NCBI GenBank assembly: GCA_030639305.1
Contig: DAOWCY010000033.1
Location: 1 to 45,205, forward strand
From: JAGLQA01 sp023135565
GTDB lineage: Bacteria; Acidobacteriota; Aminicenantia; UBA2199
Reading direction: 5' to 3'
DNA length: 45,205 nt
A program made the position numbers and the translations under genes. Below the pieces are notes generated by a model. The model was not told where the DNA came from. It was given only the letters and a program-made list of their open reading frames with translations, and made no database searches. This document shows, piece after piece, positions 37,756-45,205 of this stretch (the stretch's first letter is position 1; each line of letters begins with the position of its first letter).

Positions 37756-40149
37756 TTGAGCTATTTGAAAAACAACAGGGAAAACATAAAGATTATCGCC
37801 GGAGCTGTTACCGGCATTTTACTTACAGCTTTGTATTTCCTATTTATAATGAAATCGCCCCTGGTGGATTTCCTGCGGCCCACGAAAGCGAAGCAAGATA
37901 TCCTTGCCGACGCTGCTGCTTTCAGCAGGGAATTCCCGGTTGATCTTTCCCGGCAGGAACCGGCGGTGTCTGTCAAGATCAACGAGAAACTGCTGCGCTT
38001 TGTCCAATATTACCGGGCGGAGGAGGGCGAATTTCCGAACCTCAGCGTCGGTTATTGGGATATCTATTGGCGGGGCCGGGATGAAGCCGGCACAACCTCG
38101 AAGTATCTTTCCGGCGTAAAGTATGATTTCAGCGGTAACCTGGTTGAGTTCAGGAAAAGAGTAAAAGACCTAAATGTGGATAGACTCAAAGACCTCTCTG
38201 AAGATGACGCCTTTTTAGAAGCCCGGTATTTCCTGGAGACCTTGAACATTAATACCCCTTCCCTGGTTATAACTAATAAAGATATCAATAAAGAAGGGAA
38301 AAAAACTGTCCACAAATTTACCTTTAAAAACAAATTAAGGGTATACCCGGGGTTAATAGAAACCTATACAGTGGAAGTTTTCGGCAGTAAAATTAAATAC
38401 TTCCGTTTGGATAAAACCTATGACCCCCAGGTAACCGGTCACTTAGAGAAAGATGTGAGTAATGAAATCGGTGAGGTGGTGGCGATTTTTACCTGGCTTA
38501 CCATCTGTTTTATCCTTGCCGTCCAGTTTATAAAAAAACTCAGGCGCGATGAACTCGAATTTAAACGGGCTTTTTATATCGGCATTCTTATTACCCTGGC
38601 GATGTTTATCTTATCTTTTATAAAGGGCTACTCGAAGCTGCCGGAAATACTGGTTGACGGTGTGGTGGGCGGAGTACTGGGGACTGTGGGCATGCTTATC
38701 GTTTTTTCTACGGCCGAGTCCCAAACCCGGGAAACCTGGCCGGGGAAATTAGCAGTTACGGATCTTTTATTCCAGGGCAAGGTATGGGTGCGGGAGACAG
38801 GTGAAGCGATCCTGCGTTCATTTTTTATCGGCGGTGTCACCCTGTTCTTTTTCGGCGCTTTGATCCTCTTTACCTCTTCCTTAAATATTGGAAACCTAAT
38901 TTTTAGCAGCCACTCTTTCGGCGCTCTCCACGGTTTTTCCAATTTTACGGAAATTCTTATAAAGAATTTTTTCTTCTCTCTTGCCGTCTGTTTTATAGTG
39001 CTGAGTTTCTGGCCCGCCTATTTAAAGATCAGGATTCCCGGTAGAATCCTTTTGCTGCCGATCTTGATGCTGACTTTTATTTTTGCCGGACTGCACGTTA
39101 TTTTTTTCCGCCCCGCAACGCTTTCTGTTCTTTTGGTGGCGCCCATTGCCCTTGCCTGGGCGGTAATCGTGTTCAGGTTCAACCTGTTGACTGTTTTTCT
39201 TTCTCTATTCGGCGTTTATTTTTTCCTGGACCTGCCCCTAATTTTATTGGTGCCGGAAACCCTTTTCGCGCTGCCCGGTATGGTGGTGATGATCTCCACT
39301 GCTTTTATTTTCGTATTGGGCCTTTACCTGATTTTTCGCCCCAAATCGGCAAAAGATTATGGAGACTATGTGCCGGGATATGTCGGACGTATCGCCGAAA
39401 AAGAGAGATTCTTGAAAGAATTAGAGATTGCCCGCAGTGTGCAGATGCGTTTTTTGCCGCAGCAGGTGCCGGATTTCCCCAATCTCGAAATCGTCAGCCT
39501 GTGCCGCCCGGCCATGGAAGTGGGAGGCGATTATTACGATTTTATCCGCCTGGATGAGCGGTACATGAGTATTTTGATCGGCGATGTGTCCGGCAAAGGC
39601 GTATCCGCCGCTTTTTATATGACCATGATCAAGGGCATCATCAAAACCCTGGCCCGGAAAATAAAAGAACCGGCTGTACTGCTGGCGGAAGCCAATGAAA
39701 TTTTTTACGAGAATGCGCCGCGGAATGTTTTTATTACGGTTATCTATGGGGTCTTCGACTTAGAAGAAAAGACCTTGACTGTGGCCAGCGCCGGGCATAA
39801 TCCCCTAATCGCGTTCAGGCGGAAGGAGAAGAAAACAACGCTGTATAATCCCGCCGGGATCGCTTTAGGTTTTACCTGCGGTGAAGCTTATAGTTCGCTT
39901 ATAAAAGACGAGACTGTTCCTATAGCCCAGGGTGATATTTTCGTATTTTATACTGATGGCGTTACCGAGGCCATGAACATGGAGCAGGAGATTTATGGAG
40001 AGCAGAAGTTACGGGAAGTTATCGAAGAGAATGCCCATCTTGCGCCGCGGCTGATAGAAGCCGCTGTTATCGAGTCTGTAAAGCGGTTTTCGGGAGAAGC
40101 GCCGCAGCATGATGATTTCACCATGGTGATTGTCAAGATCACCTCTTAG
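37756..40149 (+). CDS. Membrane-bound SpoIIE/PP2C-type phosphatase (RsbU-like)
   Basis: About 797 aa. After a short N-terminus comes a helix (about 15-35), then an extracytoplasmic domain of some 220 residues (SREFPVDLSRQEPAVSVKI... YTVEVFGSKIKYFRLDKTY, PepSY-like in feel). A block of eight or so helices (about 260-550) follows. The PP2C catalytic domain (about 580-797) has EIARSVQMRFLPQQVPDF, metal aspartates in VGGDYYDF and IGDVSGKGVSAA, and QHDDFTMVIVK. It should dephosphorylate anti-sigma-antagonist-type proteins in response to an outside or membrane signal. TTG at 37756 is chosen for its aaaggag 6 nt upstream; the frame also opens at ATG 37636 with no site. No STAS or anti-sigma partner gene is adjacent. 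Confidence 0.85.
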   Translation: MSYLKNNRENIKIIAGAVTGILLTALYFLFIMKSPLVDFLRPTKAKQDILADAAAFSREFPVDLSRQEPAVSVKINEKLLRFVQYYRAEEGEFPNLSVGYWDIYWRGRDEAGTTSKYLSGVKYDFSGNLVEFRKRVKDLNVDRLKDLSEDDAFLEARYFLETLNINTPSLVITNKDINKEGKKTVHKFTFKNKLRVYPGLIETYTVEVFGSKIKYFRLDKTYDPQVTGHLEKDVSNEIGEVVAIFTWLTICFILAVQFIKKLRRDELEFKRAFYIGILITLAMFILSFIKGYSKLPEILVDGVVGGVLGTVGMLIVFSTAESQTRETWPGKLAVTDLLFQGKVWVRETGEAILRSFFIGGVTLFFFGALILFTSSLNIGNLIFSSHSFGALHGFSNFTEILIKNFFFSLAVCFIVLSFWPAYLKIRIPGRILLLPILMLTFIFAGLHVIFFRPATLSVLLVAPIALAWAVIVFRFNLLTVFLSLFGVYFFLDLPLILLVPETLFALPGMVVMISTAFIFVLGLYLIFRPKSAKDYGDYVPGYVGRIAEKERFLKELEIARSVQMRFLPQQVPDFPNLEIVSLCRPAMEVGGDYYDFIRLDERYMSILIGDVSGKGVSAAFYMTMIKGIIKTLARKIKEPAVLLAEANEIFYENAPRNVFITVIYGVFDLEEKTLTVASAGHNPLIAFRRKEKKTTLYNPAGIALGFTCGEAYSSLIKDETVPIAQGDIFVFYTDGVTEAMNMEQEIYGEQKLREVIEENAHLAPRLIEAAVIESVKRFSGEAPQHDDFTMVIVKITS

Positions 40150-40333
40150 GCCCACCGGTGTTTCTTGCCTCCACGAGGCTCAATAATAGTTTTTAGCAGC
40201 CTGGGGTAACCGAATCGCACAGCGTTGGACGTACAAAACATATCGCAGCACTTTATAAAACTCGAATTATGCTATACCCTCCCAATTGTTTTTATCTCCT
40301 GAGGCGTCTTCTTAATCCTGCTGAGATAAATCC

Positions 40334-41137
40334 TTAATCATTAAAAAGATATGGGTATTCTTCTTTAAAGTGTTTCAAAGTAGTTTGAGCGTCTTCGTTC
40401 TTTTTTGCCAACTTCGTTAATTTCTTCAAAGAGCTTGAATCTCCAAAAGCTGCAAGGGCTTTTAATGCTGCAATTTTTATGAGATTATTTTTGGAACCAG
40501 ATAACTCTTCGATTTTTCTATAAATCGGTGGGTTGTAATATAGTTTGTCGGTTATTTTTGTAAGTCCATCGATAATTTCTTCCGGGTTATCAGATCGTAG
40601 TTTCGCATAATAACTTTGTGATTCCTCGGCCCATAATGCGTCTTTTCGCAAACGTTCTATTTCCTTTGAAAAGCCTTTTATGTCTCTTTCAAATTTTGAT
40701 ATGTCATCTATCTTAGATTTGAATTCATTTTCCAATTTTGATAGTTTCGTGGATATCCCATCTGTATAAGAATTTATCCTATCCTTTATGAGGTTCTCTA
40801 AGAATTCTCTATCTTTATGATAACTACGATAATTTAGCCATCCAAAAACAGTAAGCAGTATTACAATCGCAACTAGAATGATTTCTACTACTATAAAGAA
40901 ATTCCCAATAATGTCCATATGTTTTGCATAAACCCTTTCGATATAACGATATACCTCTTCTTTATCGAAATCTTTTTTTAGCCCGTTTCCCGCATTGTTT
41001 TCTATACCCAGGTTTGTTATACCGCTCCGGGATGGGATTTGGAAGTTCGTGTCATTGCTTTGGGGTAGAATAGCAATGAGAAAAAAAACAACAATTAGAA
41101 ATAATACAATAAATAACACAAAGAGTAAATCCTTCAT
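40334..41137 (-). CDS. Membrane protein with coiled coil and HEAT-like repeats
   Basis: A 267-aa protein with helix 1 at about 4-25 (LLFVLFIVLFLIVVFFLIA) and helix 2 at about 78-100 (IIGNFFIVVEIILVAIVILL), enclosing a short periplasmic loop of about 50 residues. The cytoplasmic part is a coiled coil (about 105-180, ISKFERDIKGFSKEIERLR), then alpha-helical repeats of HEAT type (LIKIAALKALAAFGDSSSL). It lies 1 nt after the receiver gene, with ggagg ahead of its ATG. It may be a transmembrane reader or target of the two-component pair upstream. No named family. Confidence 0.7.
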   Translation of the reverse strand: MKDLLFVLFIVLFLIVVFFLIAILPQSNDTNFQIPSRSGITNLGIENNAGNGLKKDFDKEEVYRYIERVYAKHMDIIGNFFIVVEIILVAIVILLTVFGWLNYRSYHKDREFLENLIKDRINSYTDGISTKLSKLENEFKSKIDDISKFERDIKGFSKEIERLRKDALWAEESQSYYAKLRSDNPEEIIDGLTKITDKLYYNPPIYRKIEELSGSKNNLIKIAALKALAAFGDSSSLKKLTKLAKKNEDAQTTLKHFKEEYPYLFND

Positions 41138-41138
41138 T

Positions 41139-41555
41139 TTAATCCTCCAGGTATTCTTCTATTTCTTCCCACAAGTCTCCGGGAGAGATAGGTTTCTGGA
41201 TGTATTTTTTTGCACCTAAGTCTTTACTCATCGGCTCGAAAATATCGGGCCGTCGGGCTGAAAACATAACCACAAAGTTTAAGTCGAATTGACTTTTAAT
41301 TTTTCTCAACAATTCTATTCCTGCTCTTCTACCCATGTCCGTTTTTTCATCTTTAAAAGGTTTAGATTTATCAGGTGGAAAGACTATGTCAAGGATTATC
41401 AAATCATACTTTGTCATATCTTTTTCAAGAGCTTCCTCTATTTTGTTTACTCCTTCGTAAGTATGGCCTTTTTTCGAAATGATTTTGAAGAGACCTTTGA
41501 TTTTTTCGTATTCATCATCGATGATTAAAATCTTCTTGCCCGTTTCGTGTTCCAT
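41139..41555 (-). CDS. Single-domain response regulator (receiver)
   Basis: A 138-aa stand-alone receiver domain: acidic pocket ILIIDDE, phospho-acceptor Asp in LIILDIVFPPD, switch Ser in VVMFSARR and conserved Lys in YIQKPIS. A longer loop after the phospho-Asp (KSKPFKDEKTDMGRRAG) is unusual for CheY-like proteins and recalls receivers found in signalling islands. There is no output domain. The gene overlaps the end of the kinase gene by 41 nt and is directly followed by the membrane HEAT-repeat gene. Confidence 0.9.
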   Translation of the reverse strand: MEHETGKKILIIDDEYEKIKGLFKIISKKGHTYEGVNKIEEALEKDMTKYDLIILDIVFPPDKSKPFKDEKTDMGRRAGIELLRKIKSQFDLNFVVMFSARRPDIFEPMSKDLGAKKYIQKPISPGDLWEEIEEYLED

Positions 41556-44500
41556 TTTTTTCTCCTTCGCTTTTAATAAAAAAAATTATCGTAAATACGT
41601 TTCTAAAAATACCCTCTTTGAATTCAGCGCTTTCAGCCCTGATCACTCCTTTATGTTTCGCTACTATTCTTTTACAAAAATCCAGGCCCAGGCCTGAGCC
41701 GGTAATATAGATTCCTTTTGCCTCTTCCTCCCGGTACCATTTGTCGAATATTTTCCCTGGGTCATGGATTTTGATCCCATAATTAATCACCTCGAATATG
41801 ATTTGAATATCACAGGTACGAGCGTTAACCTCTATGGGGAATTTCTCCAGGTCTGTAGAATATTTAACTGCGTTTATCAATAAATTTGTGAAAAGATGGG
41901 TCATCAATCTTTTATTAAGATTTATCTTAGGGAGGTTCTTTATCTCACCCCGATTTATATTGATAGGAGTTTCCTGTACAAGGCGCAGAGATCTTTCAAT
42001 GCAGGGCAAAATTGCCGCTTTTTTAAAGCTGAAAAATTTATCGTCATCGGCGGTCACGCTGGATCTTAATTCGGTAATTTCATTATCTAAGAGCTGCAGT
42101 GTGTTGGTGATTTCGATACTTTTTTCTACAATATCTCCCGGTTCGATAAAACCCAGTTCCATATTACCGCTGACGGTCATTGCTTTTTGAATCTTTGTTT
42201 TTACATCATGGGTGAGATCGATTATGTACTGTTCTTTTTCCTTTTCCGTCCTTTTTATTCTGTTTACCAGTATAGCGATTTGGGAAGAGAGGTTGACGAA
42301 AAGTTGCTCTTCGAATTCGGTGAATTGATCTTCCTGGTAGCTGTAGATATCCAGAACGCCTATGACTTGATTCTCAAAAATTATAGGGGAAATAATCCTA
42401 GATTTTGCAGTACCTCTATAACCGGGATGAAAATCCAATATCTGATCACGGTTTATTAAATTTTTTTGTTTGGACTCCCCCGATTTTATTTTTTCGAGTA
42501 TTTCATCATTGCAGCGTATACAATACTCGTTTGCTTCCTGTTCATTCTCTCCTGTTTCTTTCTCTATGAGTTCACATTTTCTTAAGGCTGACGACTCTTT
42601 CCTGCTTTCCAGCATTACGCAAACATCGTTAACTTTGTACAATTTTTTTATTTCGTGTTGAATCGTGCCGAAGATAGCGTCTAAATTCTCATTTTTTGTG
42701 ATTTCAGCAATAATTTCATTGATTTTCTTCGACAATTGATACTCCCTGGCATTTTCAATGGCAATAGAAATATGGTTTGAGAAAATTCGTAAAAGTTCGA
42801 TATCCGATGGATCGGTAGGTCTACTATTATATATATTGTCTACGTAGATCACGCCGATATTTCTTCCGCTGAAGATTAAAGGAACACTATGATAATGGCC
42901 GCTGTGTTCCCTCTTTATACCGATTTTCTTTAAAAAATTATCCTGTCCCACTGGGATCGTACCCTTACGGTTTGAAAATGTTTGGGTAATGATGTTTTTT
43001 TCCTTTCGTATCGAATGACTTATCTCGCGTACCGCGGCATTAAATCTCTCGCTCAGGTAAAACTCTTTTTTGTTTAGACCTGGAGTATGAAAAAAACTGA
43101 AATCACCTTCCTCCATGAAAGCAGCCTTAAATCTATTCAATATCTCGGAAATAGTTTCATTATTTAAATCAAGCCAGATTTTATCTTCATAAATTCTTCT
43201 AACGGAGATCTCATCAAATGGCCCTACCGCCCTTTTTACTACGAGCATGTCATCATCATTCTCATCCTTTAAAAACAGCACCGCCCGGTTAAATCCCAAC
43301 CCCTGGCCCAGGGTGATGCAGGTTAACATTAAGAAGAGTGTCCTGTCAAGTTCCGCCGCCTCCTCTCCCTGGATATAACGTGCCATTTCAGCGATGATGT
43401 TCAACTTTTCCAAAAATTTTTGATTAGCCAGGACATCGGCAATTAAATTACCGATGAATTGGAAAGAATCTTTTTCATCCTCCCTGAAGCCACTCTCCAG
43501 TATTTTACCTTCATAATCCAGTTTGTTGGCGCAACGCAGCAATCCCACCGGGCGGTTGTTAATAACAAGAGTCGAAAATATAGCATTTTGAATCCTGCCT
43601 GAATCAAGTATCTCCTTTTCATATTTTTCAATTATTTCTCTATGTTTGCCATTAATTCCCGGTACATCATTAAGACATTCGGTGGCCATATCTATAAAAA
43701 TGCGGCCGGTTATAAAATCTCCTCTGCGGTAAGTTTCCAGGAAATTTCCAATGTCTGTTCTAAAAATTACTTTGCCGGTATCGTCAACTTTCCTGATGCA
43801 GGTTGCTCCTTTTCCCAGGGAGTCCGTTGCCTTATTATAGACAAATATAGTGCTCATCTCCGTGTTAAAATAGCGGCAGATGTTTCTAACAATGGTCTGT
43901 GATAAATCTTTTGCAGACAGGTTCCTGTTAATTTCACCGCTGATTTTTTTAATGGATTCATAATTGTGGGTTTCCCGCATCGATTTTATTGTCAGCCCGG
44001 CGTAATGAAGTAAATTTCTTAGATAATCGAATCCTTTTGGCTTAATTGCCCTTCCTGATTTATGATTGTCCATACCGATCAGGCCGATAAGCTCTTTTTC
44101 CACCTGTACTTTCAATGTACAGGAATTGGGAGCATCGCCCCAATCGATTTTTTTCTCTTTTTCCAGTTTATCTTTTCCATAGAGCCTATAGAAGCTTTTA
44201 TCTTGATCTATAAAACCTTCTAAATCATCATCGAGAGCGATTGTCGACTTGGCTTTTCCCGGACTTTTTTCTGTGTTAGCTACTCTTTCAACAAAGCCCC
44301 TCTCCTTGCTCACAAAATAGAATCTTGCCCTATCGATGCCGAACTCCGTTATGCCCTGTAACAAAATATCGATAATCTTCTTTTCATACTGGGATTTCAA
44401 ACTTAAGTTTTTATTATATTTTACGCCTTGTAGTTTTTTATTGAATTCGGTGAGAATTTTTTGCCTGGTTACATCCCGGCCAATGGTTATTGCCAGGTTA

Positions 44501-45039
44501 TATTCACCGTTAATATTCCTTATAGGTGTTACTGTTTCTTCTATATAAAATTTCCTTCTCTTCCCGTCGGTGTTCTCTCTAAAATCCTCGAATCCGGTTC
44601 GTACAGTTCTGCCTTTTTCCCAGGCCTCATCCGCGAGGCATTTTTTTGTACAAATTGCGGATTCCATTTTAGATTTTACTTTTCTGAATACCACATAGCA
44701 TGGCTTACCGATTATCTCAGGAGAATGCTTTGCGATAGTTGCTTTATTGGCAAATACAATTTTGTATGAATCTTTCTCGATTATTGCCACCTGATCCGGT
44801 ATTGAATCGATAACTTCCTGGAGCCAATCTCGTTGGTTCTGTGTAAGCTGTACTTCCTCCCGGTTCCTTTTTAGCTCGTAAAGGGTAAGTATCGTTTGAG
44901 ATATTTGCCCCCAATTATTTATCGGTTTAGGGAAATAGTGATGTATCTCGGCTTTTATGATTTGCCCGACCTCACCCGGAGCTCTATCCTTCCCGGTACA
45001 CAATATGGCTTGAACAAATTGGTGCTTTTCCTTGATCAT
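41515..45039 (-). CDS. Large multi-GAF sensor histidine kinase, N-terminally truncated receiver
   Basis: A 1174-aa cytoplasmic kinase. Residues 1-55 look like the second half of a receiver domain (VQAILCTGKDR...HYFPKPINNWGQISQTIL, with the conserved Lys in FPKPI). The first half is missing: upstream the frame reads only eight more codons before a TAG. Then come a PAS domain (about 68-190), several GAF domains (about 215-350, 365-540, 550-770, 780-930), a histidine box (IIDLTHDVKTKIQKAM near 955) and a HATPase domain (LFTNLLINAVKYS, GSGLGLDFCKRI). It is cotranscribed with the receiver and membrane genes that follow. The start at 45039 may be secondary after truncation. Confidence 0.88.
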   Translation of the reverse strand: MIKEKHQFVQAILCTGKDRAPGEVGQIIKAEIHHYFPKPINNWGQISQTILTLYELKRNREEVQLTQNQRDWLQEVIDSIPDQVAIIEKDSYKIVFANKATIAKHSPEIIGKPCYVVFRKVKSKMESAICTKKCLADEAWEKGRTVRTGFEDFRENTDGKRRKFYIEETVTPIRNINGEYNLAITIGRDVTRQKILTEFNKKLQGVKYNKNLSLKSQYEKKIIDILLQGITEFGIDRARFYFVSKERGFVERVANTEKSPGKAKSTIALDDDLEGFIDQDKSFYRLYGKDKLEKEKKIDWGDAPNSCTLKVQVEKELIGLIGMDNHKSGRAIKPKGFDYLRNLLHYAGLTIKSMRETHNYESIKKISGEINRNLSAKDLSQTIVRNICRYFNTEMSTIFVYNKATDSLGKGATCIRKVDDTGKVIFRTDIGNFLETYRRGDFITGRIFIDMATECLNDVPGINGKHREIIEKYEKEILDSGRIQNAIFSTLVINNRPVGLLRCANKLDYEGKILESGFREDEKDSFQFIGNLIADVLANQKFLEKLNIIAEMARYIQGEEAAELDRTLFLMLTCITLGQGLGFNRAVLFLKDENDDDMLVVKRAVGPFDEISVRRIYEDKIWLDLNNETISEILNRFKAAFMEEGDFSFFHTPGLNKKEFYLSERFNAAVREISHSIRKEKNIITQTFSNRKGTIPVGQDNFLKKIGIKREHSGHYHSVPLIFSGRNIGVIYVDNIYNSRPTDPSDIELLRIFSNHISIAIENAREYQLSKKINEIIAEITKNENLDAIFGTIQHEIKKLYKVNDVCVMLESRKESSALRKCELIEKETGENEQEANEYCIRCNDEILEKIKSGESKQKNLINRDQILDFHPGYRGTAKSRIISPIIFENQVIGVLDIYSYQEDQFTEFEEQLFVNLSSQIAILVNRIKRTEKEKEQYIIDLTHDVKTKIQKAMTVSGNMELGFIEPGDIVEKSIEITNTLQLLDNEITELRSSVTADDDKFFSFKKAAILPCIERSLRLVQETPININRGEIKNLPKINLNKRLMTHLFTNLLINAVKYSTDLEKFPIEVNARTCDIQIIFEVINYGIKIHDPGKIFDKWYREEEAKGIYITGSGLGLDFCKRIVAKHKGVIRAESAEFKEGIFRNVFTIIFFIKSEGEKNGTRNGQEDFNHR

Positions 45040-45205
45040 CGAAACAGTTTGAGAACCAGTAAAATCCTATAGCGCTCACCTAAATTGACCCTACTTCGCT
45101 CACTTAAATGATACCACCATTTCTGCTACTTGGAAAAGAAAAAGAGTGTCCTAAGCTTTTTTAAGGGGCATTTGATATGTAGATTGGGCGGATTACTTTA
45201 TCTGA
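45040..45205. mobile_element. Possible IS21-type terminal repeats at the truncation point
   Basis: Two similar direct repeats, cgctcacctaaattgaccc (45073) and cgctcacttaaatgatacc (45098), sit 15-35 bp from the place where the kinase's receiver domain is cut off. Repeated gctcac.taaattgaccc blocks at element ends are a feature of IS21-family sequences. No transposase gene is visible in the remaining 100 bp. Confidence 0.35.

Overview
The window looks like a chromosomal piece of a Gram-negative, probably anaerobic bacterium. It carries an LptD/OstA-like outer-membrane protein, a TolC-family channel, many lipoprotein signals, and a tungsten-type aldehyde:ferredoxin oxidoreductase with its polyferredoxin. 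Base composition is moderate, sigma70-type promoters are unusually close to consensus, and the gaps are full of GC-rich hairpin repeats. The 6-bladed-propeller and sulfatase-TPR gene types, and repeats read through in coding frames, remind me of Acidobacteriota/Aminicenantes-like genomes. That placement is inference of low confidence.

Layout. 1-2.8 kb: clpB on the minus strand with a near-perfect promoter. 3.1-6.6 kb: a four-gene operon encoding two ABC-2 type exporters (ATPase-permease-ATPase-permease). 6.8-9.5 kb: a sulfatase-TPR remnant, two small proteins and a stand-alone AAA ATPase. 9.5-12.5 kb: repeat-rich DNA, a coiled-coil protein with a family-4-like glycosyltransferase, and a small secreted protein. 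12.7-14.9 kb, minus strand: a possible 31-aa leader ORF, a NusG/RfaH-type antiterminator and an alkaline-phosphatase-superfamily phosphodiesterase. 15.2-20.2 kb: an operon of oligopeptidase B-like lipoprotein, zinc-ribbon protein, aldehyde:ferredoxin oxidoreductase and four-cluster ferredoxin. 20.4-25.7 kb: TolC-like protein, a beta-propeller protein, and a large pseudokinase-AAA-PD-(D/E)XK fusion. 25.7-29.1 kb, minus strand: an overlapping cell-envelope operon (DUF5683-like, propeller lipoprotein, LptD-like barrel, small lipoprotein that seems to start at ATT). 29.5-31.8 kb: DUF4342-like and membrane proteins, then an ECF sigma factor and an anti-sigma factor split at an A9 tract. 31.8-33.6 kb: a polytopic glycosyltransferase-like protein. 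34-35.2 kb: remnants of toxin-antitoxin modules. 35.2-45 kb: a signalling block with a hybrid histidine kinase, a divergent membrane SpoIIE-type phosphatase, and a kinase/receiver/membrane-HEAT-repeat operon.

Two themes run through the window. First, a dispersed hairpin element keeps perfect base-pairing and a GGC loop while its six-base stem changes sequence from copy to copy. Copies sit between genes and also, in frame, inside at least five genes. Second, several promoter-proximal genes have a -10 hexamer ending only 4-6 nt before the ATG, so they should be leaderless, while internal operon genes carry strong Shine-Dalgarno sites.

No tRNA, rRNA, CRISPR array or intact transposase was seen. 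A possible IS21-type terminal repeat lies at the right edge, next to a histidine kinase whose N-terminal receiver domain has been cut off.
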